Assembly: GCA_041164265.1 (NCBI GenBank)
Contig: JBEAPR010000081.1
Location: forward strand, 62,001-126,000
DNA length: 64,000 nt
DNA from: CALAZP01 sp041164265
GTDB taxonomy: Bacteria; Bacteroidota; Bacteroidia; Chitinophagales; Saprospiraceae
Direction: 5' to 3'
The notes beneath the pieces are model-generated. The model did not search any database and was not told the origin of the DNA. It saw only the letters and a list, made by a program, of their open reading frames with translations. Each line of letters starts with the position of its first letter. Within the stretch, counting starts at the first letter, position 1. Position numbers and translations under genes: made by a program. Positions 32,127-40,575 of this stretch are shown in pieces.

Positions 32127-34107
32127 TATCACTTACAAAAAAGGTGCTTTACCAACCAATACTTTAATACATTTATATAAGTCCATCCTCTATCCTAGAT
32201 TAATTGAGGAAAAAATGCTTATTCTTCTAAGGCAAGGAAAAATTAGTAAATGGTTTTCCGGAATAGGCCAAGAGGCTATTTCAGTTGGTGTTACCGAAGC
32301 CCTGCAAAAGGAGGATTATATATTTACCATGCACCGTAATCTCGGGGTTTTTACTAGTAGAGAAGTTCCCCTCAGTCGATTAGTAGCTCAGTGGCAAGGC
32401 AAAGTAACTGGCTTTACAAAAGGTAGGGATCGCTCTTTTCACTTTGGTGCCAAAGATTACGGAATTGTTGGAATGATTTCGCATCTTGGACCCCAACTAT
32501 CCTTGGCCTCAGGAGTAGCTCTTGCAAAGAAAATTAAGAAAGAACCCTTAATCAGTGTTGCCTTTACCGGGGAGGGGGGGACTAGTCAAGGAGAATTTCA
32601 CGAAGCACTAAATGTAGCTTCAGTCTGGCAATTACCTGTAATTTTTATTATCGAAAACAATGGCTACGGTCTCTCCACACCAATTAACGAACAATATTAT
32701 TGTGAGCAATTAGCTCAGCGAGCATCCGGTTATGGTATGGATGCCATACGAATTGATGGAAATAACATACTCGAAGTCTATCAAACCATTAAAAACATTG
32801 CTGATGAAATCAGACATAACCCTAAGCCGTGGTTAGTAGAATGTGAAACTTTTCGAATGAGAGGGCACGAAGAAGCATCTGGCACCAAATATGTTCCACC
32901 CAAACTGCTAGAAGATTGGGCTAAAAAAGATCCTGTTATAAATTTCAAATCCTTTCTGGAAGAGGAAAAAATGATAACAAATACCGAGCTAATAGCGATA
33001 GAAGATGACCTCAAACAGCAAATTCATTCACAGGTGGAACTGGGTTTTCAATCAGAAGATCCCAATCCTTCCATTACCGAAGAACTTAATGACGTTTATG
33101 CACCAACCGTCCAAAGTTCAATAATTCCTCCTGCTAATGGAAAGTCCTCTACCAAAAGGATGATAGATGCCATCGCAGAAGGTCTTTATTTAGCTATGAT
33201 TAAGCATCCAGATTTAATCCTAATGGGTCAAGATATAGCAGAATATGGTGGGGTGTTTAAGGCTACTGAAGGTCTTATTCATGAATTTGGAAAAAATAGG
33301 GTGCGCAATACTCCTCTCTGTGAAAGTGCTATTGTTGGAATAGCCATGGGATTATCTATATGCAAAATGAAAGCAATGGTAGAAATGCAATTCGCCGATT
33401 TTGTTTCTGTAGGGTTCAATCAAATAGTCAATAATCTTGCAAAATCGCATTACAGGTGGGGGCAAAATGCTGATGTAGTAATCCGGATGCCGACAGGAGG
33501 TGGTGTTGGTGCAGGCCCTTTCCACTCCCAAAGTAATGAGGCTTGGTTTACCCATACCCCTGGGCTAAAAATTGTATATCCTTCTAATCCTAAGGATGCC
33601 AAAGGATTATTATTAGCATCGTTTGAAGACCCCAATCCTATCCTATTCTTTGAACATAAAGCTTTATACCGAAGTATTTCTGATTTAATCCCCGAAGAAT
33701 ATTATACTACCGAAATTGGAAAAGCAGTTGAAGTTAGCCAGGGAAATGAGGTTGGAATCATTACATATGGGATGGGCGTTCATTGGGCACTAACAAGCAT
33801 TAAGGAATTAAATATTGACGCAACTATTTTAGATCTTAGAACCCTGCTCCCATTAGATTTGGAAGCCATCAAAAACGTAGCTGAAAAAACAAACAAAATC
33901 ATAGTGTTGCATGAAGATACCTTATTCGGAGGAATAGGGGGTGAAATTTCAGCTTACCTCTCAGAACATTGCTTTGAACTACTAGACGGACCTATAATTA
34001 GAGTTGGAGGATTAGATACTCCTATTCCTTTTGCTAAAACGTTAGAAAATCAATTTTTACCCAAGGAAAGGCTCAAAGAAGCCCTCATTAATTTAACCCA
34101 GTACTAA
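32110..34107 (+). CDS. Fused alpha-beta E1 component of a branched-chain or related 2-oxoacid dehydrogenase
   Basis: Thiamine-diphosphate-dependent decarboxylase feeding the lipoyl E2 of a 2-oxoacid dehydrogenase complex. The N-terminal half (1-320) is the alpha subunit, with GQEAISVGVTEAL and the thiamine-binding stretch GEGGTSQGEFHEALNVA ending in ENNGYG. The C-terminal half (about 345-665) is the beta subunit, with MGQDIAEYGGVFKATEGL, MPTGGGVGAGPFHSQSNEAWF and DLRTLLPLD. The 665-residue fusion is common in Bacteroidota. No E2 or E3 gene is nearby, so the complex must be assembled from other loci. The substrate is not certain from sequence; 2-oxoisovalerate is the usual assignment. Confidence 0.9.
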   Translation: MKTKNNITYKKGALPTNTLIHLYKSILYPRLIEEKMLILLRQGKISKWFSGIGQEAISVGVTEALQKEDYIFTMHRNLGVFTSREVPLSRLVAQWQGKVTGFTKGRDRSFHFGAKDYGIVGMISHLGPQLSLASGVALAKKIKKEPLISVAFTGEGGTSQGEFHEALNVASVWQLPVIFIIENNGYGLSTPINEQYYCEQLAQRASGYGMDAIRIDGNNILEVYQTIKNIADEIRHNPKPWLVECETFRMRGHEEASGTKYVPPKLLEDWAKKDPVINFKSFLEEEKMITNTELIAIEDDLKQQIHSQVELGFQSEDPNPSITEELNDVYAPTVQSSIIPPANGKSSTKRMIDAIAEGLYLAMIKHPDLILMGQDIAEYGGVFKATEGLIHEFGKNRVRNTPLCESAIVGIAMGLSICKMKAMVEMQFADFVSVGFNQIVNNLAKSHYRWGQNADVVIRMPTGGGVGAGPFHSQSNEAWFTHTPGLKIVYPSNPKDAKGLLLASFEDPNPILFFEHKALYRSISDLIPEEYYTTEIGKAVEVSQGNEVGIITYGMGVHWALTSIKELNIDATILDLRTLLPLDLEAIKNVAEKTNKIIVLHEDTLFGGIGGEISAYLSEHCFELLDGPIIRVGGLDTPIPFAKTLENQFLPKERLKEALINLTQY

Positions 34108-34113
34108 TATTAT

Positions 34114-34121
34114 TACTTTTG
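34114..34121 (+). promoter_or_regulatory. Putative -7 promoter element (TACTTTTG) for the DUF5606-like operon
   Basis: An exact TAnnTTTG match seven bases after the E1 stop and 34 bases before the next ATG. The same octamer precedes the OmpA-family and Wzz-family genes. Confidence 0.55.
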
Positions 34122-34155
34122 TACTATTAACCATCCCTAAATTAAATTTTTAATA

Positions 34156-34572
34156 ATGAAATTGGAAAATTTGGTTGCTATCAGTGGTATGCCCGGTTTA
34201 TTTAAAATGGCAGCCAATAGAAGCAATGGTATCATCATCGAAGATCTAAATACTGGAAAACACAAGTTCGTTTCCGCGAGAAAACATCAATTCACTCCAT
34301 TAGAAACTACCGCTATCTATACAGATGACGGAGACTCTGTTCCTCTGGCTAAGGTCTTCCGAAATATGTTTGAACAATTAGAAGATAATCCTCCTATTGA
34401 CATCGCGGCTAAACCTGATGAACTACACGAGTATTTTACTGATATCCTTCCAACTTATGATAAAAACCAAGTCAAAACCAGTGATATCCGTAAAGTGATT
34501 AAGTGGTTTTCCCTAATAAAAGAAATGGGATGGACTCCAGAGGAAGAATCAAAAGAAGAAAAGGAAAAATAG
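34156..34572 (+). CDS. DUF5606-like conserved protein
   Basis: A 138-residue soluble protein of unknown function, recognised from its opening LENLVAISGMPGLFKMAANRSNGIIIED and the later TAIYTDDGDSVPLAKVFRNM. These fit the DUF5606 family found across Bacteroidota. The N-terminal half looks like a small beta-barrel. The C-terminal half is helical (VKTSDIRKVIKWFSLIKEMG), followed by a highly charged Glu/Lys tail. There is no signal peptide or membrane segment. Ten bases downstream a glycosyltransferase gene begins, so the two are probably co-transcribed, though no functional link is established. Confidence 0.7.
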   Translation: MKLENLVAISGMPGLFKMAANRSNGIIIEDLNTGKHKFVSARKHQFTPLETTAIYTDDGDSVPLAKVFRNMFEQLEDNPPIDIAAKPDELHEYFTDILPTYDKNQVKTSDIRKVIKWFSLIKEMGWTPEEESKEEKEK

Positions 34573-34582
34573 CAAACCATTT

Positions 34583-35353
34583 ATGTATAAAAACAAAAAA
34601 GTGGTAGCCGTTTTGCCCGCCTACAATGCAGCGCAAACCCTTTCCCAGACCTATGCTGAGATTCCCCTGGAATTAGTCGATGAAGTTATACTATGCGATG
34701 ATGCCAGCAAAGACGAAACCGTTGCACTCGCCCAAAAACTAGGAATTGATCATATTATTGCTCATACCACTAATAAGGGTTATGGTGGAAATCAAAAATC
34801 TCTATACAACCAAGCATTGGCTACAGGGGCAGACATCATTATAATGCTACACCCAGATTATCAATATACTCCCAAATTAATCCCAGCTATGGTTAACCTC
34901 ATAGGAGAAGATCTCTATGACGCTGTTTTGGGATCTCGTATTTTGGGAAAAGGAGCACTAAGAGGAGGTATGCCCGTTTACAAATATATTGCCAACAGAA
35001 TTCTAACCTTGGTTCAAAACATCTTGGTCAACCACAAATTATCTGAATACCATACTGGGTATCGTGCATTTTCCAGACAAGTACTTAGTCAAATTAACTT
35101 TAATCAAAATTCGGATGATTTTGTATTTGATAATGAAATGCTCTCCCAAATTATTCTTAATGATTTTAGAATTGGCGAAATAAGTTGCCCCACCTCTTAT
35201 TTTGAAGAAGCCTCATCCATTAATTTTTCCAGAAGCGTAACCTATGGATTAGGCGTTCTTCGTGTCTCCATAATGCATCTTTTACAACGACTTAAATTAT
35301 TCCATTTTCCCATGTATCAAACACCTCACTCCCATACATCTAATCAAAAATGA
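34583..35353 (+). CDS. Family 2 glycosyltransferase (dolichol-phosphate-mannose-synthase-like)
   Basis: Transfers a sugar from a nucleotide donor, probably to a lipid or glycan carrier at the inner face of the inner membrane. The GT-A fold starts VVAVLPAYNAAQTLSQTY, with donor-binding DDASKDETV near residue 40. Another conserved stretch is NKGYGGNQKSLYNQAL. In the metal-binding position the expected DxD is replaced by HPDYQYTP (near 92-99), a form seen in this subgroup. The sequence YHTGYRAFSR is also conserved. At 256 residues it lacks a membrane domain. Its stop overlaps the next gene by four bases (ATGA), suggesting coupling with the YdcF-like protein. Confidence 0.88.
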   Translation: MYKNKKVVAVLPAYNAAQTLSQTYAEIPLELVDEVILCDDASKDETVALAQKLGIDHIIAHTTNKGYGGNQKSLYNQALATGADIIIMLHPDYQYTPKLIPAMVNLIGEDLYDAVLGSRILGKGALRGGMPVYKYIANRILTLVQNILVNHKLSEYHTGYRAFSRQVLSQINFNQNSDDFVFDNEMLSQIILNDFRIGEISCPTSYFEEASSINFSRSVTYGLGVLRVSIMHLLQRLKLFHFPMYQTPHSHTSNQK

Positions 35354-36096
35354 TTTATGTACTTCTTCAAACCGAATGGCATCTTTTTATATTTTCTGTT
35401 GTAATACTTGGGCTAATCCTATTTAAAAAGTGGAATTGGGCTAAATGGATAGGAATCTTTTCTATGAGTTATTTAATCTTTTTGTGTAAAACTCCGATAG
35501 TTGACACTTGGCTTGAAAAACTAGAAAATGAATATCCGCCTTTAGAAGCAACCAAGTTAGATACCTCTTTAAATTACTATATTGTCATCTTAGGTTCTGG
35601 AGGTGTTTACGATCCTGATATCCCAGCAAATAGTTGGTTAGACGCAGTACTTGCCAAGCGTTTTTTAGAGGGACTTAAATGGAAATCTCAATTGCCTAAT
35701 AGTACCATAATTGGCATGGCCAATAGTTTGGAGAGCTCCATTCCACAAGCAGAAATGGTAGCTAAAGCTTCCCTACTTTATAAAATTTCCCCTTCTGATA
35801 CTTTACAAATCCCCCAACCAACCAGAACTAAAGAAGAAGCGAGCTTTCTGTATAAAAGAATTGGATTACAAAAAATTATTTTAACGACTAGTGCTTTTCA
35901 CATGCCTCGAGCAAAAAAGTGGTTCGAAAAAGAAGGCTTCCATATCATTCCAGCTCCAACCGACTACCGAATTAAAATTGATCCAAAAGGTTCTCAACGT
36001 TCCTGGGCTTGGAATTGGGACAGAATTGACTTTTGGAATATACTACTCCACGAGTGGGCTGGCGAATTTCATTATTGGCTACTTTCTACTTCATAA
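35350..36096 (+). CDS. YdcF/ElyC/SanA-family membrane protein (DUF218)
   Basis: A 248-residue protein. One or two hydrophobic segments near the N-terminus (WHLFIFSVVILGLILF and IGIFSMSYLIFL) precede a soluble DUF218 domain. That domain shows YIVILGSGGVYDPDIP, AEMVAKASLLYKI and ILTTSAFHMPRAKKWFEKEGF, the last being the typical TSxxHMxRA motif. Relatives ElyC and SanA affect envelope and peptidoglycan precursor metabolism in E. coli, but a reaction is not established. It is the last gene of the 34.1-36.1 kb unit. It runs 25 bases into the convergent D-aminoacylase-family gene. Confidence 0.85.
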   Translation: MIYVLLQTEWHLFIFSVVILGLILFKKWNWAKWIGIFSMSYLIFLCKTPIVDTWLEKLENEYPPLEATKLDTSLNYYIVILGSGGVYDPDIPANSWLDAVLAKRFLEGLKWKSQLPNSTIIGMANSLESSIPQAEMVAKASLLYKISPSDTLQIPQPTRTKEEASFLYKRIGLQKIILTTSAFHMPRAKKWFEKEGFHIIPAPTDYRIKIDPKGSQRSWAWNWDRIDFWNILLHEWAGEFHYWLLSTS

Positions 36097-37688
36097 TTCC
36101 TGATATACCTTCCAGAAAAAACTCCCGTATGTTCCCCATTTTTTAATACCTGAGCTCCATTCACAAAAACGTCATACACCCCAGTAGCAAATTGTAATGG
36201 ATCCTCAAAAGTAGCTTGGTCCGCCACTTCTTCAGGATCAAAGACCACCAAATCAGCATAATAACCTTTTTGGAGTAACCCCCTATCATTCAATCCTAAA
36301 TTTTGAGCGGGAAGACCGCTTAATTTATGGACTGCTTCTGGCAAGGTCAACACTTTTTCATCCCTGGTATACTGACCCAGCACTCTTATAAAACTCCCAA
36401 AAGCTCTGGGGTGAGTCCTAAAATCTTTACTTAAATCTGAATAAGACCCAGCATCCGAACAAAAAGAAACCCAAGGAATTTTCACTTTTTTCGATATATT
36501 TTCCTCAGACATGCTAAAATAAATACATTGAATTCTACTGTCATCCTCAATAATCAGGTCAACAATGGTTTCCTCTGGAGTTTGTCCCCTCTTTAAAGCC
36601 GCTTCGGCAATGGTCATCCCTTGGTACAACTGTTTCATTGAATCCCTATTGAATCCAACCATTAAAATTCCAGCAGGATCCTGTTCAGCTAATTCTAGTC
36701 GGATATCAGTTAATAATCGTTCCCGAACAGCAGGGACTTTCATTCGATTAATCCAAGCGCGATGCCCCCCTTCCTGAACCCAAGTAGGAATTACCCCCGT
36801 TAATCCTGTTGAACTTGCATTATAAGTATAGATGTCAGCTGTTATTTTTAATCCTTCTGCTCTCGCCTCTTCAACCTTTTGGATAACACTATCCAACAAA
36901 TGCCAATTCGGTTCTCTAGATGCCTTCAGATGGTATATTTCTGAAGGAATTGAAGCTTCTCTAGCAATAGTTAAAAACTCGTCCAATGCTTCCATAAGAT
37001 ATTTATCCTCATTTCGCATATGAGAAATATATTTTCCCTCAAACTGCTGTGCGACTCGACACAGCTCGATTAATTCTTCCGTATCCGCATAATCTCCTGG
37101 GGCATATATGAGCGAAGATCCTATACCCATAGCTCCTTCCTCCATAGCCGTTTGCACTATTCCACGCATTCGCTCCATCTCATCTTTCGTTGCTTTCCTA
37201 TTTTCATATCCCACCGTTTGTATCCGAACGGTAGCCGCCCCTAGGTAAGAAGCAAAATTGGTGGAAACCCCATTTACTTCTAATTTTTTCATGGCTTCGC
37301 CAAAAGATACATAGCCCTCCTCCCCAGGTGTTCCTCTAGGTCCTGCCGAAGTACCCTCTCCAAAAACTTCTAATGTCACCCCTTGCTTAAGATCACTTAA
37401 TGACCTTCCATCCTCCATTAAAGAGTTATAGGCCCAACTGAGCATATTAATAAAGCCGGGACTTATAGCCTTTCCTTCTACATCTATAAAAGTGTCCGCC
37501 TCTACCAAACACTTTTTACCCACATAAACAATTTTATCTCCCTTAATGACTACCTGCCCTGAGTACCCTTCTTGACCCGTACCATCTAAAATAATTCCAT
37601 TGTGCAATACCACATCCCCAATTATTGGTTCTTGTTGAGAACAGGCCAAGAGTAATCCTAATAAACTCCAATAAAACAAGTGTTTCAT
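36072..37688 (-). CDS. D-aminoacylase-family amidohydrolase lipoprotein lacking the N-terminal HxH motif
   Basis: A 538-residue exported lipoprotein; the lipobox is LLGLLLAC with Cys16. It belongs to the N-acyl-D-amino-acid deacylase branch of the amidohydrolase superfamily, with metal-ligand candidates His223 (YISHMRNE), His253 (IYHLKAS) and Asp412 (CSDAGS). The substrate-side HPRAFGSF motif is also present. Where the family normally has GFIDxHxH, this protein reads GFINMLSW (Asn81, Leu83, Trp85). The bridging-Cys region reads EVFGEG instead of GNCG. It may be a divergent subgroup with altered metal binding. It converges on the YdcF-like gene with a 25-base overlap and diverges from the OmpA-family gene. 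Confidence 0.85.
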   Translation of the reverse strand: MKHLFYWSLLGLLLACSQQEPIIGDVVLHNGIILDGTGQEGYSGQVVIKGDKIVYVGKKCLVEADTFIDVEGKAISPGFINMLSWAYNSLMEDGRSLSDLKQGVTLEVFGEGTSAGPRGTPGEEGYVSFGEAMKKLEVNGVSTNFASYLGAATVRIQTVGYENRKATKDEMERMRGIVQTAMEEGAMGIGSSLIYAPGDYADTEELIELCRVAQQFEGKYISHMRNEDKYLMEALDEFLTIAREASIPSEIYHLKASREPNWHLLDSVIQKVEEARAEGLKITADIYTYNASSTGLTGVIPTWVQEGGHRAWINRMKVPAVRERLLTDIRLELAEQDPAGILMVGFNRDSMKQLYQGMTIAEAALKRGQTPEETIVDLIIEDDSRIQCIYFSMSEENISKKVKIPWVSFCSDAGSYSDLSKDFRTHPRAFGSFIRVLGQYTRDEKVLTLPEAVHKLSGLPAQNLGLNDRGLLQKGYYADLVVFDPEEVADQATFEDPLQFATGVYDVFVNGAQVLKNGEHTGVFSGRYIRNYEVESSQ

Positions 37689-37772
37689 AACTATATTTTT
37701 AATGCAATGACTAGGTTAAAATACAACTTATTTTTCCATATCCACCCTTTAGAGATATCCTAAAACCATTTG

Positions 37773-37780
37773 TACTTTTG
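37773..37780 (+). promoter_or_regulatory. Putative -7 promoter element (TACTTTTG) for the OmpA-family gene
   Basis: An exact TAnnTTTG match, 11 bases before the ATG at 37792, implying a very short leader. Confidence 0.55.
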
Positions 37781-37791
37781 GAAAAAATTAT

Positions 37792-39738
37792 ATGCGGCTC
37801 TTACTCGGAGTTTTACTAATGATAATTTCCACTTTTGGCCATGCCCAAAAAGGAGTCACCCATTATGCTAATGGAGAAATTTATTTGCTAAAACACCAAT
37901 ATGAAAGAGCTCTAAGAGCTTTTAAAAGAGCCTCCAAGGAAATGCCCGAAATGGCCGCAGCATACAGGGCACAAGGAATATGCTACGAACTTTTAAAAGA
38001 ATACCAAAATGCCTCTTTAGTTTACGAAAAAGCCATCGCTTTAGATAGCTTCCTTTCCAGACCTATGTATTTTGAAACTGGTTTGGCTTACTACAAACAA
38101 GGAAACATAGATCAAGCGCTCCATTATTTTTTGTTATTCGAATACCTCCTTAGCAAGGATCGGGGACGCTTCGATACTCAGGAAGGCTTGGAAAAAAAGA
38201 ACGAGGAAAGGTATAAAGATCAATTAGGAAATTATTTGGCTGCATGCCATCAAGCTAAAGCTCTGGAAAATTTTGAGAGCCTGCGAAATACTATCCATTT
38301 GGGCCCAGAAATCAATTCAGCTGCAGACGAATACTTCCCCTACCTCATACAAGATCACTCCCTTTATTACACCTCAAGAAAAAAAGTAAAAGGAGACGAA
38401 AACCTATTTGTAGCGGCTCTGGAAAATGGGGAAATTAAAAAAGGGAGACCCGTTAATGGTTCATTTAATACTGCTGAAAATGAGGGTATGGTAACATGGG
38501 TAAGAAATAATAAAAAATTATTCTTCACTGCCTGTAATAGAATAGATTCTCTCAAGGGTTGTGATCTTTGGGAAGGTGCTTTCAAAGAAGGAAAACCAAG
38601 CGAACTCAAGCCCTTACAAGGCTTTTTAAATAGTGTCAACTGGGAGTCCCAAGCTACAATAAGCTGTGATGGAAGAACTATATTTTTTGCCTCTAACCAA
38701 CCAGGTGGATTCGGTGGGACAGATATTTGGAAGAGCCAACTAGACGGAGAGGGAAATTGGAACAAACCAGTGAATTTAGGCCCAAATATTAATACCCAAG
38801 GAGATGAAGAAGCCCCTTTTATTACCAATGATGGCCAAACATTATATTTTTCCTCTACAGGACACATAGGCTACGGAGAACAAGATATTTTTTTCTCTAA
38901 AAAATTAAATCAGCAACTATGGGGGCCTTCTATAAACCTTGGAAATAAAGTAAACTCACCATATCGAGAACTCGGGTTTTTTCTAACTTCAGATAATCAG
39001 ACGGGATACTTTGCATCAGATAAACCAGCTGGCAATGGTGGAATGGATATTTACAAATTTGCTCTTGATAGCGCCCTATATAGTCCTCCAACCACCTTAG
39101 TACAAGGGGTTCTCGTAAATGCAGTAACAGAAGAACCCATTCAAGGAATACTGGATGTAACTGGGTATGGAACCATTCATACAGAATTAGACGGAACTTT
39201 TTTCCTGTGTATACCTGCAGATAGTGAGATTATTGTCGATTTCTCTGCTCCTGGATTCAAACCCTACACCACCTCTTTTGAAATACCCTACTGGGATAAT
39301 AGCGCTTTTTTTCCTGTGGAAATCAGAATAATTCCTCTAGATCAAATAAAACAAAATAATCATCCAATACTTACCAATTCCACAAAGGAAAAAAATAAAA
39401 TCATACAGTCCTTTGAACATAGTATTTTGTTTGGTTTCGATGATGCCTTAGTGGAAGCTTTGGAAATGGAAAAATTGATTGCTTTTCTAAACTCCTTTTC
39501 CGAGACTTTAACCATTGATCAAGTAGATGTTTTTGGATATGCTGATGATTTTGGAACTACCGATTACAACCTTAAGTTGTCTGAAAGGAGAGCAAAAAAT
39601 GTAGCCAGAATCCTCCTCGACCATCAAATAAAAACCAATAATGTCTTCATCAAAGGCAGAGGAGAATTGAGAGGAGAAGGACCAAAGTCAGCATTCCGAA
39701 AAGTAGAATTGAAAATAACAGGCCACTCTTTTCATTAA
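37792..39738 (+). CDS. TPR-PD40-OmpA family outer-membrane protein
   Basis: A 648-residue exported protein (signal peptide MRLLLGVLLMIISTFGHAQ). Order of parts: TPR-like helices (about 20-130, with YERALRAFKRASKEMPEMA); PD40/WD40-like beta-propeller repeats (about 165-430, with TIFFASNQPGGFGGTDIWKS, TLYFSSTGHIGYGEQDIFFS and TGYFASDKPAGNGGMDIYKF); a carboxypeptidase-regulatory-like domain (about 445-515); and a C-terminal OmpA domain with GYADDFGTTDYNLKLSERRAKNV that should bind peptidoglycan. In this phylum such proteins accompany gliding, type IX secretion or envelope stability; its exact role is not known. It is a single-gene unit whose stop overlaps the opposing TIGR02757 gene by four bases. 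Confidence 0.88.
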   Translation: MRLLLGVLLMIISTFGHAQKGVTHYANGEIYLLKHQYERALRAFKRASKEMPEMAAAYRAQGICYELLKEYQNASLVYEKAIALDSFLSRPMYFETGLAYYKQGNIDQALHYFLLFEYLLSKDRGRFDTQEGLEKKNEERYKDQLGNYLAACHQAKALENFESLRNTIHLGPEINSAADEYFPYLIQDHSLYYTSRKKVKGDENLFVAALENGEIKKGRPVNGSFNTAENEGMVTWVRNNKKLFFTACNRIDSLKGCDLWEGAFKEGKPSELKPLQGFLNSVNWESQATISCDGRTIFFASNQPGGFGGTDIWKSQLDGEGNWNKPVNLGPNINTQGDEEAPFITNDGQTLYFSSTGHIGYGEQDIFFSKKLNQQLWGPSINLGNKVNSPYRELGFFLTSDNQTGYFASDKPAGNGGMDIYKFALDSALYSPPTTLVQGVLVNAVTEEPIQGILDVTGYGTIHTELDGTFFLCIPADSEIIVDFSAPGFKPYTTSFEIPYWDNSAFFPVEIRIIPLDQIKQNNHPILTNSTKEKNKIIQSFEHSILFGFDDALVEALEMEKLIAFLNSFSETLTIDQVDVFGYADDFGTTDYNLKLSERRAKNVARILLDHQIKTNNVFIKGRGELRGEGPKSAFRKVELKITGHSFH

Positions 39739-40499
39739 AACTTTTCGAAAACGCCCAATCCAAAAAGGGCAAAATCATATTTAACCGGATCCCTTGAGTC
39801 TAGTAATCTAAGCTGTCGATCCAATTCAAGTACTGCTCTGTGATCATTTTGTTTTCGATTTAATAACCCTAATTTTCGAGCAATATTTCCCGTATGGACG
39901 TCCAGAGGACAAGACAATTGAGCAGGAGAAATACTTTTCCAAATCCCAAAATCTACTCCAGATTTATCCCTTCTTACCATCCACCTTAAAAACATATTAA
40001 TGCGCTTAGCAGATGAACCATTCATTGGATCAGAAACATGCTTCAAAGTTCTTGATGGATGTTCTATTTCAAAAAATATCTTTTTAAATCGGCTAATGGC
40101 CAACTGCAGTTGGTCTTGATCTAATCCCCTTTCGAATACATATTCAAGCCCTCCATGATGGATATAAATATTTCTGAGCGCTTCAATAAAAAAAGTAAAA
40201 TCCACCCCGTTGAAAGTCCTGTGAACAAAGTCTTTTAACTTTAATATGTCTTTCGTCGTGTGGTTGATAACATAATCATAAGGATCATCATCTAGTAAAC
40301 TCACCATTTTTCTCGCATTTTTAACTATGCTTTTTCGATTTCCCCATGCAATAGTGGCAGAAAGAAAACCGGCTATTTCAATATCTTCCTTTTGCGAAAA
40401 CAAATGAGGAACACTTATAGGGTCATCTTCGATAAAAGATTTAGTATTGTACTGTATAACCTTATCTTCTAAAAAGTCTTTTAACGATGGGTCCAACAA
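39735..40499 (-). CDS. TIGR02757 (DUF2400) family protein
   Basis: A 254-residue soluble protein found widely in Bacteroidota and some other phyla, with no proven function. Family features: FLSATIAWGNRKSIVKNARKMVSLLDDDPYDYV, KRINMFLRWMVRRD, and LSCPLDVHTGNIARKLGLLNRKQNDHRAVLEL. The C-terminal segment is LDSRDPVKYDFALFGLGV. The last parts recall helix-hairpin-helix DNA glycosylases (the P-x-D-x-H-x-x-R region), but the catalytic Lys/Asp pattern is not clear. The start is a TTG at 40499 or 40496: an in-frame stop lies just upstream and no ATG is available near the conserved N-terminus. Confidence 0.85.
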   Translation of the reverse strand: MLDPSLKDFLEDKVIQYNTKSFIEDDPISVPHLFSQKEDIEIAGFLSATIAWGNRKSIVKNARKMVSLLDDDPYDYVINHTTKDILKLKDFVHRTFNGVDFTFFIEALRNIYIHHGGLEYVFERGLDQDQLQLAISRFKKIFFEIEHPSRTLKHVSDPMNGSSAKRINMFLRWMVRRDKSGVDFGIWKSISPAQLSCPLDVHTGNIARKLGLLNRKQNDHRAVLELDRQLRLLDSRDPVKYDFALFGLGVFEKF

Positions 40500-40548
40500 T
40501 GTTTAAGGTTTTTTTATTTTATTACTGACGCTAAAACTCAAAAGTTTA

Positions 40549-40556
40549 TAGTTTTG
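40549..40556 (+). promoter_or_regulatory. Putative -7 promoter element (TAGTTTTG) for gpmI
   Basis: An exact TAnnTTTG match, 19 bases before the gpmI ATG, in the 76-base divergent gap. Confidence 0.5.
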
Positions 40557-40575
40557 AAACAAAATTAATCTGAAC

